Source: Klebsiella terrigena (lineage in GTDB: Bacteria; Pseudomonadota; Gammaproteobacteria; Enterobacterales; Enterobacteriaceae). From it: a DNA stretch of 64,000 bases. The notes below the pieces were generated by a model, which was given only the letters and a program-made list of their open reading frames with translations, searched no databases and was not told the DNA's origin. Shown one piece after another: positions 40,815 through 49,656 of this stretch. The DNA is taken from positions 248,001 to 312,000 of the forward strand of contig NZ_BJNO01000002.1 of NCBI RefSeq assembly GCF_006539725.1, written 5' to 3'. Every line of letters starts with the position of its first letter. Within the stretch, counting starts at the first letter, position 1. The position numbers and the translations under genes were made by a program.

Positions 40815-41933
40815 TTACTGCATGACGCCGGTCCAGCCGTGATAGCCCATATAAATCCCCACCAGAGCAATCAACACGCAGGAAAAATAGGGAGCACGTC
40901 GCGCCAGCGTATCAAGACCACTCCAGCGTTTTGTCGCCTGCCGCACGCTGTATGCCGCAGTAGCACCGACCGTGACCAGGGTGATCGCCAGACCGACGCT
41001 GAAGCATAAAACCAGCGCCGCGCCGAGCGAAAATTCTTTCACCTGGATGCAAAGCAGAAGCACGGTGATGGCCGCCGGGCACGGGATCAGTCCGCCCGTC
41101 AGACCAAAGAGGATTATCTGACCCGTGGTCACATTCCGGTTGGCAAAACGTTTTGCAATGTCGTTGGCGTGCGCTTTTTCATGTGCATCCTGGTACTCCT
41201 GTGATGATGCATCCACTCCTGCCAGCGCCGAACGATCGTGATGGTGCTCATGGAATGTCAGGTCGTAGTCATGAACATGGCCGCGATGGCCCAGCGTCAG
41301 ACGAACATCAAAGCTGTGCGGTTCAGGGATAGTCTTTGTGGACTCCATGAAACCGTCCATGTCGACAAAATCGAAAACCTGCGAGGAAGTGCCTTGCCCC
41401 CGGTTTGTCTCCAGTGACACATCCCGCGTTTGCCAGCTGCGTCCGCTCAGGGTGCGCAAACGCCAGCGCGCTAACTGTCCTTCTGCAAAAATAGAGAGTT
41501 CAACTCGACCGTGGCCGGTATCAATAATCCGCGTTTCGGCATGATGATGATGGCCGTGCGTATGCTCTTCTTCCTGCTCCCGTTGCCACAGGCGCTCTCC
41601 GCGCCAGGTGCGCCAGAACATCCAGGCCGCAGTGCCCAGAATGATGACGGCAGAAATGAGCTGAAACCAGGGTTCAGCCGATTCAGCGGTGAATTTGCGG
41701 CTTATATACATGCCGCCTGCCGCAATCATCCAGACTATTACCGTATGCGAAAGCGTGGCGGCGAGGCCCAGCATAACGGCCTGCTTCACCGTGCCGCGGA
41801 TAGCGATGATAAAAGCCGCCATCATCGTTTTTGAGTGACCGGGCTCCAGGCCGTGCATGGCACCGAGAAGGATCGCGCTGGGGATGAAGATCCAGGCATT
41901 GCCCTGCTGCAAAAGCGTTGTGAATTCAAACAT
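40815..41933 (-). CDS. rcnA: Nickel/cobalt efflux protein RcnA, long form
   Basis: Inner-membrane Ni/Co exporter of 372 residues, about 100 more than the E. coli protein. The membrane halves match RcnA: FTTLLQQGNAWIFIPSAILL, GLEPGHSKTMMAAFIIAIRG at the start and GLTGGLIPCPAAITVLLLCI at the end. Between them, after the His cluster EEHTHGHHHHAE, an inserted beta-rich domain of about 95 residues ends in a second His cluster (FHEHHHDR). The ATG at 41933 (MFEFTTLL) matches the E. coli start. It is divergent from rcnR across two RcnR operators. Confidence 0.92.
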   Translation of the reverse strand: MFEFTTLLQQGNAWIFIPSAILLGAMHGLEPGHSKTMMAAFIIAIRGTVKQAVMLGLAATLSHTVIVWMIAAGGMYISRKFTAESAEPWFQLISAVIILGTAAWMFWRTWRGERLWQREQEEEHTHGHHHHAETRIIDTGHGRVELSIFAEGQLARWRLRTLSGRSWQTRDVSLETNRGQGTSSQVFDFVDMDGFMESTKTIPEPHSFDVRLTLGHRGHVHDYDLTFHEHHHDRSALAGVDASSQEYQDAHEKAHANDIAKRFANRNVTTGQIILFGLTGGLIPCPAAITVLLLCIQVKEFSLGAALVLCFSVGLAITLVTVGATAAYSVRQATKRWSGLDTLARRAPYFSCVLIALVGIYMGYHGWTGVMQ

Positions 41934-41971
41934 GAGGATGATCGACATAGTAGAATACGTGACGGGAATTC

Positions 41972-42006
41972 TACTCCCCCCCAGTACCAAATACTACCCC
42001 CCAGTA
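41972..42006. promoter_or_regulatory. Two RcnR operators
   Basis: TACT-N-C6-AGTA, the inverse of the TACT-G6-N-AGTA site known for RcnR, occurs exactly at 41972-41986 and 41992-42006, 20 bases apart between the divergent rcnA and rcnR. Binding without metal would repress; Ni or Co releases. Confidence 0.9.
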
Positions 42007-42056
42007 GAACGACAATGATATAATCTCTAATAATTTACAGCTTTTAAGAGGGCAGC

Positions 42057-42329
42057 ATGTCACACACTATTCGTGATAAACAGAAACTTAAGGCCCGGGC
42101 CAGTAAAATCCAGGGACAGGTCATTGCGCTAAAAAAAATGCTCGATGAACCTCATGAATGCGCTGCCGTACTACAGCAAATTGCCGCCATTCGTGGAGCA
42201 GTCAATGGCTTGATGCGTGAGGTTATTAAAGGCCATCTGAGCGAACACATTGTTCATGAAGAGAGTGAAGCAAAACGTGAGGGTGATTTAGACGTAGTGC
42301 TGAAAGTTTTAGACTCTTATATTAAATAA
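42057..42329 (+). CDS. rcnR: Nickel/cobalt-responsive repressor RcnR
   Basis: CsoR/RcnR-family repressor of 90 residues, nearly identical to E. coli RcnR over the first 60. Metal ligands are the N-terminal amine, H3, C35 ([12 protein letters not shown]), H60 and H64 ([11 protein letters not shown] region). It represses rcnA and itself via the operators just upstream. Confidence 0.96.
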   Translation: MSHTIRDKQKLKARASKIQGQVIALKKMLDEPHECAAVLQQIAAIRGAVNGLMREVIKGHLSEHIVHEESEAKREGDLDVVLKVLDSYIK

Positions 42330-43080
42330 ATCAATTACCTGACACTCACCCGCGTTGTAGATTAATCAGGCTGCCTGGGCGATAAACTGAAGCGGTCAGC
42401 GTATGGGTGACTGTTGCACCTTAAATCACCCTCCGGCGCCATCGAAGCCACTCCATGCAATATGTTGAAATCAGCAATCGGGTAGCCATTTTGGCGCTTG
42501 AAACCAGGCACTAATAATTTCGCACGATCCTCTCTGTAACCCGACCCGGAATTCCCCTTCAGTTAGTACTTAATTCAAAATTAATACTGATCGTTATATC
42601 CAGAATCGTGAACGGTTATTCGAGCGGGCGGCCCTCGGCGTCAACGTCTGATTGAGACTGGAGCACATTGGTCAGGGCAGGGCCACAGCATAAGATTTAA
42701 CTCATTTATCTGCTGGGTATTACGGCGTAATCGGGCGGCCCGCGTCGAGCGTTGATGAGGGGCAAGTATTGGCGAAATAATGGCGCTCAATGTAAAGCTT
42801 TGTATGATCTTCTGCACGGTTTCTCCTCAATTTTCGCTCATTAACTGCAGCTCTTTTTGGCATAGCGGCGGAGAGGAACCAAAAGCCAGATAATTGCGGT
42901 GCGTTATTACTGTTTTCATTACTATGATTTATAAGAATATTAATGAGTGTTTGGTGGTTGAGTATTTTCCAATATCTATTTCTTTGTTCCTCTATCGATG
43001 GCCTTACGTTTATTTACATATAAACCGCAAAGCCATCAAATAATGTAGAAAAAAAGGAGGATCTATTTCGGCGTGTATAC
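42330..43080. other. Long intergenic region before the IroN-like receptor
   Basis: About 750 bases without a convincing gene, apart from a weak 58-codon minus frame (see 42641-42817). Base composition alternates between GC-rich patches and the AT-rich leader of the receptor gene. I found no homology I can name, no repeat longer than a few bases, and no remnant of rcnB. Confidence 0.4.
42641..42817 (-). CDS. Possible small ORF (weak)
   Basis: A GTG at 42817, five bases after GAGGAG, opens a 58-codon frame beginning VQKIIQSFTLSAIISPILAP, which could be a short export signal, then an Arg-rich stretch (HQRSTRAARLRRNTQQINEL). It could instead be a decayed leftover of a larger gene. Supported only by the ribosome-binding site. 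Confidence 0.25.
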   Translation of the reverse strand: MQKIIQSFTLSAIISPILAPHQRSTRAARLRRNTQQINELNLMLWPCPDQCAPVSIRR

Positions 43081-43107
43081 AATGAGAATCACTCTCATTA
43101 TCATAAG
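43081..43107 (+). promoter_or_regulatory. Fur box of the IroN-like receptor
   Basis: AATGAGAATCACTCTCATTA, followed by TCATAAG, is a near-palindromic Fur box about 45 bases upstream of the start codon, so the receptor should be iron-repressed. Confidence 0.75.
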
Positions 43108-43147
43108 CATTTACTTACAAATATTAACTCTTCTGGGGATTATTTAA

Positions 43148-45322
43148 GTGAATGTAACTTTAGATAAAAAGCGCCCAATTGCGCTGTTTTTGGCCGGCTT
43201 GCTCAGCTCACCCGTTTTTGCACAAGAAGCCACGGAGAAATTGGCTGACGACGAAACGATGCTCGTCACCGCCGAACAGGTGCTCAAACAGCAGCCCGGT
43301 GTGTCAATTATCACCGAAGAAGATATTCAAAAAAGCCCTCCTGTTAACGATCTTGCCGACATCATCCGCAAAATGCCGGGTGTGAACCTGACCGGCAATG
43401 GCGCCAGCGGCAGCCGCGGTAACAATCGGCAAATCGACATCCGCGGCATGGGCCCGGAAAACACCCTGGTGCTGATTGACGGCGTGCCGGTGAGCTCTCG
43501 CAACTCCGTGCGCTACAGCTGGCGCGGCGAACGCGACTCTCGCGGCGATACCAACTGGGTGCCGGCAGAAATGGTGGAACGTATTGAGGTGATTCGCGGC
43601 CCGGCAGCGGCCCGCTATGGTTCTGGCGCTGCGGGCGGCGTGGTCAATATTATTACTAAACGCCCCACCAATGACTGGCATGGCTCGCTCTCCCTCTTCA
43701 CCAATCAGCCGGAAAGCAGCAAAGAAGGTGACACCCGACGCGCTAACTTCAACCTCAGCGGCCCGCTGGCGGGTGACGCGCTAACGATGCGTCTGTATGG
43801 CAATATCAACCGCACCGATGCCGATGCCTATGACATCAATACCGCACAAAACGGTTCCTATGCTGCGGGTCGCGAAGGCGTGCGTAATAAAGATATCAGC
43901 GGCGTGCTCTCCTGGAAAATCACCCCGGCCCAGATCGTTGATTTCTCCTATGGCTATAGCCGTCAGGGCAATATCTACGCGGGCGATACGCAAAACAGCA
44001 ACAGTAATAGCAGCGCTGGTGGCTTAGTAGAGTCGCTCTATGGCGATGAAACCAACCGCTTATACCGTCAAAACTATGGCATCACTCACAACGGTATTTG
44101 GGATTGGGGGACGTCCAGACTTAACTTTAACTATGAAAAGACCAATAACACCCGTTTAAAAGAGGGCACCGGCGGCAGTACGGAAGGGATGATCAACAGC
44201 GATGTCTACTCAACCAGCCGGCTGGAAAGCTATCGGGCGGGCGGGGAGGTCAGCTTCCCGCTGCAGCTGCTGGTCGATCAAACGGTGACCCTCGGCGCGG
44301 AGTGGAACCGCGATGAGCTCAACGATCCCGCCTCCATGCAGTCGTCGAGTACTAACCTCTATTTACCGGGTAGCTCAGGCGATCCGTCCCAGCGCAGCAG
44401 TGAAAACTCGGCCACGATTAGCTCACTCTATTTCGAGGATAATATTGCCGCGACCGACAGCACCGAGGTGATTCCGGGGCTGCGCTTTGATTATCACGAT
44501 AATTTCGGCGCTAACTGGAGCCCAGGCCTGAATATTTCGCAGGGGCTGGGGGAATATTTCACCATGAAAGCCGGTATCGCCCGCGCGTTCAAAGCGCCTA
44601 ATCTTTATCAGTCAACGCCGGGCTACCTGCTTTCTACGCGCGGCAACGGCTGCCCGATTGGCCTCAGTCAATGTTATTTACTGGGTAACGACAATCTCGA
44701 CCCTGAAATTAGCGTGAACAAAGAGGTGGGTCTGGAATTCAGTCATGCGGGCTATGCCGCGGGTATTACCTACTTCCGCAATGACTACAAAAATAAAATC
44801 GTCTCTGGCACTTCGGCTATTTACAGCAACGGCGCCTATAACGTGCTGCAGTGGGAGAATGGCGGTAAAGCTATCGTTGAAGGGCTGGAAGGTAACCTGA
44901 CCATTCCTCTGATTGCCGATACGCTGGAGTGGCGCTCTAACGCCACCTACATGTTCCGTTCTGAAAGCAAGAAGACCGGCAATCCGCTGTCGGTGATCCC
45001 GGAATTTACCATCAACTCCCAGCTGGAATGGCAGGCCACTGAAGATCTGAGCGCGAACGTTAACTGGACGCAATATGGTCGGCAGAAACCGCGCCAGTAT
45101 GCGGAAACGTCCCTTGAAAACAATAACGGCCTTTCACAACGTGAAATTAGTCCTTATTCCATCGTTGGCCTGAACGTTAACTACGATATTACCAGGAATC
45201 TGCGCGCCAATGCGGGTATCAACAACCTGTTTGATAAGCAGATCTACCGTGAGAACGCGGGGGCTTCAACCTATAACGAACCGGGTCGCGCTTATTACGC
45301 CGGCGTAACCATGTCGTTTTAA
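43148..45322 (+). CDS. Catecholate siderophore receptor, IroN/FepA family
   Basis: TonB-dependent receptor of 724 residues, the length of IroN. A signal peptide (to about 25, VFAQ) is followed by a TonB box (DETMLVTAEQ) and the plug with QPGVSIITEEDIQKSPPVND, RGNNRQIDIRGMGPENTLVL and GSGAAGGVVNIITKRPTNDW, almost as in IroN. The barrel ends NEPGRAYYAGVTMSF. The variable loop RGNGCPIGLSQCYLLGNDNL keeps the FepA/IroN disulfide. The start is a GTG. It probably takes up salmochelin, enterobactin or similar catecholates; no iroBCDE genes are nearby. Confidence 0.9.
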   Translation: MNVTLDKKRPIALFLAGLLSSPVFAQEATEKLADDETMLVTAEQVLKQQPGVSIITEEDIQKSPPVNDLADIIRKMPGVNLTGNGASGSRGNNRQIDIRGMGPENTLVLIDGVPVSSRNSVRYSWRGERDSRGDTNWVPAEMVERIEVIRGPAAARYGSGAAGGVVNIITKRPTNDWHGSLSLFTNQPESSKEGDTRRANFNLSGPLAGDALTMRLYGNINRTDADAYDINTAQNGSYAAGREGVRNKDISGVLSWKITPAQIVDFSYGYSRQGNIYAGDTQNSNSNSSAGGLVESLYGDETNRLYRQNYGITHNGIWDWGTSRLNFNYEKTNNTRLKEGTGGSTEGMINSDVYSTSRLESYRAGGEVSFPLQLLVDQTVTLGAEWNRDELNDPASMQSSSTNLYLPGSSGDPSQRSSENSATISSLYFEDNIAATDSTEVIPGLRFDYHDNFGANWSPGLNISQGLGEYFTMKAGIARAFKAPNLYQSTPGYLLSTRGNGCPIGLSQCYLLGNDNLDPEISVNKEVGLEFSHAGYAAGITYFRNDYKNKIVSGTSAIYSNGAYNVLQWENGGKAIVEGLEGNLTIPLIADTLEWRSNATYMFRSESKKTGNPLSVIPEFTINSQLEWQATEDLSANVNWTQYGRQKPRQYAETSLENNNGLSQREISPYSIVGLNVNYDITRNLRANAGINNLFDKQIYRENAGASTYNEPGRAYYAGVTMSF

Positions 45323-45327
45323 TCAAC

Positions 45328-45360
45328 GGGGCGGTCTTCAGGCCGCCCTCATTGTTTTTA
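45328..45360 (+). terminator. Terminator after the IroN-like receptor
   Basis: GGGCGG (45329-45334) pairs with CCGCCC (45343-45348), followed shortly by TTGTTTTTA. Confidence 0.75.
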
Positions 45361-45371
45361 TCGCTGCCGGC

Positions 45372-45713
45372 TCAATCAGGGCGCGGATCGGAAGAGGGGG
45401 AGGAACCGTCCGTCGCTTCCGGGTGTATCTCCTCGCCATGCGTGCTGATCAGCTGCGTCAGCGCGATTTGCTCCTGGAATTTGGTCAACAGAAGCTCAGC
45501 GTCCGTTTTCAGAACCTCTTCGGACGATTCAAGAACGGAATTTATCGCCTTAGAAACGCTGCCTACCAGTTCTGATACGCCGCCTTCCTTGCCGATGGCC
45601 AGCATTAAGGCGCTGATAAGTAATGACTGTGCTTCAACCTGAGCAGCAAGCTGTTTGCTTTCTGCGTCCATAGAAGAGATTTTCGCGATTATGCTGAGAA
45701 TGACATTGTTCAT
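45372..45713 (-). CDS. iraP: IraP-like anti-adaptor protein
   Basis: Protein of 113 residues resembling IraP, which binds RssB and so protects sigma-S from ClpXP. The N-terminal part MNNVILSIIAKISSMDAESK followed by QLAAQVEAQSLLISALML matches the IraP coiled coil ([20 protein letters not shown] in E. coli). It is about 27 residues longer than E. coli IraP, with a Ser/Pro/Asp-rich tail. GAGGAG before 45713 fixes the start. In Salmonella iraP is PhoP-activated; I see no convincing PhoP box here. Assignment rests on N-terminal similarity. Confidence 0.65.
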   Translation of the reverse strand: MNNVILSIIAKISSMDAESKQLAAQVEAQSLLISALMLAIGKEGGVSELVGSVSKAINSVLESSEEVLKTDAELLLTKFQEQIALTQLISTHGEEIHPEATDGSSPSSDPRPD

Positions 45714-46180
45714 GATACTCCTCAAATCAATAAGATAAACGGGGTTGCCGATGGCTATCTTCGTTGTTGGTGCGGCGAAATACCCATAGCACATAAATAT
45801 GCCAGAAAAAATATCTTCAGTGTTAGCAGGGCTGCGATCTTGTCGCCATGTTGTCACAACACGGGCCGTTTTCCCGATGCGGATATCCTCAACCAGCGTT
45901 CACCGGGGTCGGTACGCGAGCATACGTCATCTGAAAAAAGAGAATCAAGCAGAGAAGTGCGTGTTTATATTAAGATGGTGCGGCTGTTATTTATCCTCAT
46001 GCCTTAATAATGCCTATTTTGTTTAATTTTAAATAATTTTAGCGCTGCGGTGATGTGTAAAAATAAACTTTATCAATGCGGTTGTTCTGACCTGAAAATA
46101 ACAATAAGATATTTTTTATTAATAAGTTTCAACAACGTCCGGCGCTGATAATATCAGGCCAACTTAATAGAGATAATACG
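45714..46180. other. Intergenic region between iraP-like gene and small exported protein
   Basis: AT-rich stretch of 467 bases holding the divergent promoters of the two flanking genes. I see no reading frame with a ribosome-binding site, no strong hairpin and no recognised operator. Confidence 0.4.
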
Positions 46181-46396
46181 ATGAAAAAAATCATTCTGGC
46201 CCTGGCCTTCGCTACCGTCGCGCTTCCTGCCTTTGCTAATCATCCCGTCGCCCGCACCACCATTGTGGCTAAGTCCGACCACCCCGTTGCCGCCGCTGCC
46301 GTCACCGGCGATAACACCAAACATCCTGTCGCCACCGCCGATGCGCTGAGCTGCAATGACGGGCACTGCATTAAAGACAATAGCGTCCGTCGTTAA
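46181..46396 (+). CDS. Small exported protein with HPVA repeats
   Basis: A 71-residue protein of no family I recognise. It has a clear signal peptide (MKKIILALAFATVALPAFA) and a mature part of about 52 residues in which HPVA occurs three times (NHPVARTT, DHPVAAAAV, KHPVATAD), followed by a Cys pair (SCNDGHCIKDN). The His residues and CxxxxC could bind a metal, or the cysteines could form a disulfide. It is monocistronic, with an AT-rich promoter region; no terminator is obvious. Confidence 0.7.
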   Translation: MKKIILALAFATVALPAFANHPVARTTIVAKSDHPVAAAAVTGDNTKHPVATADALSCNDGHCIKDNSVRR

Positions 46397-46515
46397 TTCC
46401 GCAGATTGCTGAACCTATTTTTAGCCGAGCGCTGAGCGAGCAAGGAGCGGAATTTCCTGCCCCAAATGCGGAGGTTAAAATATCGCCGTGAACGCACGTT
46501 CATTCACCTGCGCGG

Positions 46516-47310
46516 TCAGGAAGCCGCGGTTTTACGCTCGGCGAAATAGTGCGCCGGGGTACTGCCCATCATTTTTCTGAACATGGTGATGAAGGCATTC
46601 ACGGACTCATAGCCCAATTGAGCCGCGACGTTCTGCACGGAGGTGCCGCTGGCCAGCTCCCGTAGCGCAATAATCAGGTGCAGCTGCTGGCGCCAACGCC
46701 CGAAGGTTAAGCCCGTCTCGCGCTGCATCAGCCGCGCCAGCGAGCGCTCGCTGAGCGCTAGCCGCTTCGCCCACTCCTGCAGCGTGCTGCGATCCTCCGG
46801 ATGGCTCACCAGCGCATCGGCCATGGCGCGTATTTTGGCATTCGCCGAGACCGGCAGGCTGAAGTTCTGCTGCGGCATGGCGGCCAGCTCATCGAGCGTT
46901 ACTCGGGTCAGCCTGGCGGCGTGGCTGTCTGCCGAATAGCCGACCTCCTCGCGGGTTAAGCGCTCGACCAGCTCTTTGATCAGCCCGGATACCGCCAGGG
47001 TACAGCAGCGTTCCGGCAGCGCCGCGGCGCCGGGCTCAATGAATAAATAGTTGAGATGCGCGTTCCACGTGGCTTTAGCGCTATGAGGGACGCCGCCGGG
47101 GATCCACACGGCGCAGTCGGGTGGGACGATCCACAGGTTGTTCTCCGCGCGACAGATAACGGCGCCGTAAAGCGCGATAATCAGCTGCCCCTTACGGTGG
47201 GTGTGGACCGGCACTTCCGCGGCGTAATCAACGAAATCAAGCTGCCGGGCGACCGCCGGCGATCCTGCGGCGTCCGGGTCAAAGAATGTGGTGGCGTATT
47301 GGGACGGCAT
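46516..47310 (-). CDS. AraC-family regulator
   Basis: Regulator of 264 residues: an N-terminal cupin (EVPVHTHRKGQLIIALYGAV, PPDCAVWIPGGVPHS) and a C-terminal pair of HTH motifs (TLQEWAKRLALSERSLARLM and TSVQNVAAQLGYESVNAFIT). It is divergent from the FUSC/DUF1656/HlyD efflux operon 50 bases away, which it most likely controls. The arrangement is like aaeR-aaeXAB, although aaeR is of the LysR type. Confidence 0.87.
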   Translation of the reverse strand: MPSQYATTFFDPDAAGSPAVARQLDFVDYAAEVPVHTHRKGQLIIALYGAVICRAENNLWIVPPDCAVWIPGGVPHSAKATWNAHLNYLFIEPGAAALPERCCTLAVSGLIKELVERLTREEVGYSADSHAARLTRVTLDELAAMPQQNFSLPVSANAKIRAMADALVSHPEDRSTLQEWAKRLALSERSLARLMQRETGLTFGRWRQQLHLIIALRELASGTSVQNVAAQLGYESVNAFITMFRKMMGSTPAHYFAERKTAAS

Positions 47311-47360
47311 CGTATTGGCAGTATTTAGGTATTTTTTGACAGAATATAGTATTTAATGAG

Positions 47361-49451
47361 ATGCGCAACCCGGTAATAATTGCCGGCATGAGCCAAATAA
47401 ACGATTGTCCCTCCCGCCTGCTGCGGGCTAAAAGCGTGGTCTTCCGTCGTGCGGGGGCGCTACTCTCCTCGCCCGGCCTCCTGAGCGATGCCGGCGCTCT
47501 GCTCTATTCCGCGAGAAGTTTTGCGGCCGCGATGCTGGCATATTACCTCGCCTTATCCATCGGCCTGGAAAGGCCCTCCTGGGCCATTATTACCGTCTAC
47601 ATTGTGTCGCAAACGTCGGTGGGCGCGTCGCTGAGCCGGTGCGTCTATCGCCTGATCGGCACGATAGCCGGCGCCGGGGCGACCGTACTGATCGTGCCGG
47701 CCTTTGTTAATATGCCGCTGGTCTGCAGCGCGGTGCTCGCCGGCTGGATCACCTTCTGTCTTTACCTGTCGCTGCTTGAGCGCACGCCCCGCGCCTATGC
47801 GTATGTATTAGCCGGCTACACCGCCAGCCTGATCGGCTTTCCCGCGGTGCTCGATCCCGGCGCCATTTTTGATGTCGCCATCACCCGGGTGCAGGAAATC
47901 ACCATCGGCATCTTCTGTGCAGCGCTGGTCCACAGGTACGTTTTGCCAAAGCGGCTCTCCGGAGTGTTTAACAGCAAGGTTGCGGATACGCTGCGCGCCG
48001 TGCGCCAGACCCTCGCCCACGCGCTAACGGGTAAACCCGATGAGGCCGCGGGTAGCCTGCAGCTGGCGCTGGCGCTGCAGTTCCTGCAGGGCGTCAATCA
48101 CCATCTCCCCTATGACTTTGCGATCCCGGGACTTGCCCGCAACGGCCGAAAAGCGATCCATGACCGGCTGGCGCAGCTGCTGGTGGTCAGCTGCGAATTA
48201 CGCGATCGCCTGCAGATGAACGGCGCCATTCCGGGCGATCTGCAGCGGCTGCTGGAGGAGGTCAAAACATGGCTGACCTGGGAGGAGGCGGGGCCGCGGA
48301 AAATAGCGGGAGACGCGCTGGCAGAACGCAGCGCACGCCTCACGGCGCGGCTCGCGGCCGATGCGCAGACGTTTGCCCGACACCAGCAGGTGAGCCTGGC
48401 TCGTCACCTTCAGCAGGCAATCATCCTGCTGCAGCAGTGCGAGCGACTCGCTGACGCCATCCGCCATGCGCAGCCCGCGCAAATAGCGGCCGAAGGCAGG
48501 GCGGTAAAAGGCTACGTTTTCCACCGCGACGGCCTGTCGGCTGCGCGTACCGCGTTGGGCGCTTTCACGATAATAGCGAGCGGCTGCGCGGTATGGATTG
48601 ACTCTGCCTGGCCCGATGGCGGCACGGCGGTTTCCATTCTCGGAGTCTGCTGCACGCTGTTTGGCAGTTTCGATACTCCGGCGCCCCATATCGTTAAGTA
48701 TATCGTCGGCTCGGCCTATGGCGTGGCGGCCAGCCTGCTCTACAGCTTCGTGCTTCTCCCCCAGATTACCGATTTCAGCGTGCTGGTTGCGGCGCTGGCC
48801 CCGGTCTATTTGCTGGCCGGCTCGCTGCAGGCGCGGCCGCCCACCACGTTTATGGCCATGGGGATTACGCTGACGCTGCCCATTTTATGCGAGCTGGGCC
48901 CTCACTATAGCGGCGACTTCGCGGTGGCGATCAACACGGCCATCGCCCTGTTTGCCGCCACCGGTTTTGCCGTAGCGAGCATGGGCGTGCTGCAAACGGT
49001 GCAGGCAGACTCCGCCATCAATCGCCTGCTGCGCATTTGCCGCCGCGACGTCAGGCGCAGCCTGAAGGGGACGTTTGCGCCGGATGAGGCGCAGTGGACG
49101 AATCTGATGATTGACCGCACGGCGCTCCTGCTGCCGCGCCTGCCGCGAAGCCGGCAATCGTCGGGGCAGGCGCTCAACCACATGCTGCACCATCTGCGCG
49201 TGGGGCTCTGCGTGATGCGGTTACGCCACCTGCGTCTTCAGATGGGGAGCGAGGCGGCGAAAGAGATTAACGCGCTATTTTCCCTGCTGGCCCGTGGGGA
49301 AGAGGCCGCCGTCTTACGCCAGCGGATCCTGGCCATAGCGGAGCGCTATGCGCCGGCGACGGATGGCCTATCGCGTCGGCTGACGGACGAGCTTGTCGAT
49401 CTGCACTGTGCCTTAAGTGAACAAAACAGGAAGTCATCCGATGATGAGTGA
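47361..49451 (+). CDS. FUSC-family inner-membrane efflux protein (AaeB-like)
   Basis: Membrane protein of 696 residues with two blocks of about six helices, each followed by a cytoplasmic region, as in AaeB/YccS/FUSC proteins. The first block includes ERPSWAIITVYIVSQTSVGA and the second begins YVFHRDGLSAARTALGAFTI. It probably exports aromatic acids or drugs with the HlyD partner encoded downstream. The start is unclear: 47361 or the ATG at 47388 (MSQINDCPSRLL); neither has a strong ribosome site. It overlaps the DUF1656 gene. Confidence 0.85.
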   Translation: MRNPVIIAGMSQINDCPSRLLRAKSVVFRRAGALLSSPGLLSDAGALLYSARSFAAAMLAYYLALSIGLERPSWAIITVYIVSQTSVGASLSRCVYRLIGTIAGAGATVLIVPAFVNMPLVCSAVLAGWITFCLYLSLLERTPRAYAYVLAGYTASLIGFPAVLDPGAIFDVAITRVQEITIGIFCAALVHRYVLPKRLSGVFNSKVADTLRAVRQTLAHALTGKPDEAAGSLQLALALQFLQGVNHHLPYDFAIPGLARNGRKAIHDRLAQLLVVSCELRDRLQMNGAIPGDLQRLLEEVKTWLTWEEAGPRKIAGDALAERSARLTARLAADAQTFARHQQVSLARHLQQAIILLQQCERLADAIRHAQPAQIAAEGRAVKGYVFHRDGLSAARTALGAFTIIASGCAVWIDSAWPDGGTAVSILGVCCTLFGSFDTPAPHIVKYIVGSAYGVAASLLYSFVLLPQITDFSVLVAALAPVYLLAGSLQARPPTTFMAMGITLTLPILCELGPHYSGDFAVAINTAIALFAATGFAVASMGVLQTVQADSAINRLLRICRRDVRRSLKGTFAPDEAQWTNLMIDRTALLLPRLPRSRQSSGQALNHMLHHLRVGLCVMRLRHLRLQMGSEAAKEINALFSLLARGEEAAVLRQRILAIAERYAPATDGLSRRLTDELVDLHCALSEQNRKSSDDE

Positions 49452-49656
49452 CGTTAATTTTGGCGGAGTCTTCGTTCCCGGTCTGCTGGTGGTCGCGCTG
49501 GTGACCCTGCTGTGCACGCTGCTGCTGGTGGCGCTTTTCGCCTTCAGCAGGCTATACCGCAGTTTGCCCTGTCGTCCGCTGATTGGGCTCTCGACCTATA
49601 TTTTCACCTTTTTCCTGCTGCTGCAGGGACTGAACGCGCTGGGGTTATTAGCATGA
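49441..49656 (+). CDS. DUF1656 (AaeX-like) membrane protein
   Basis: A 71-residue protein with two helices (VPGLLVVALVTLLCTLLLVA and IFTFFLLLQGLNALGLL), the size and shape of AaeX. AGGAAG seven bases upstream supports the ATG at 49441. It overlaps the FUSC gene by 11 bases and the HlyD gene by four (ATGA), so the three form one translationally coupled operon. AaeX function is unknown. Confidence 0.85.
   Translation: MMSDVNFGGVFVPGLLVVALVTLLCTLLLVALFAFSRLYRSLPCRPLIGLSTYIFTFFLLLQGLNALGLLA

Noticed and set aside
45714-45780. PhoP box upstream of the iraP-like gene
   Set aside because: CGTTTA-TCTTA-TTGATT has one good half only; too weak to call.
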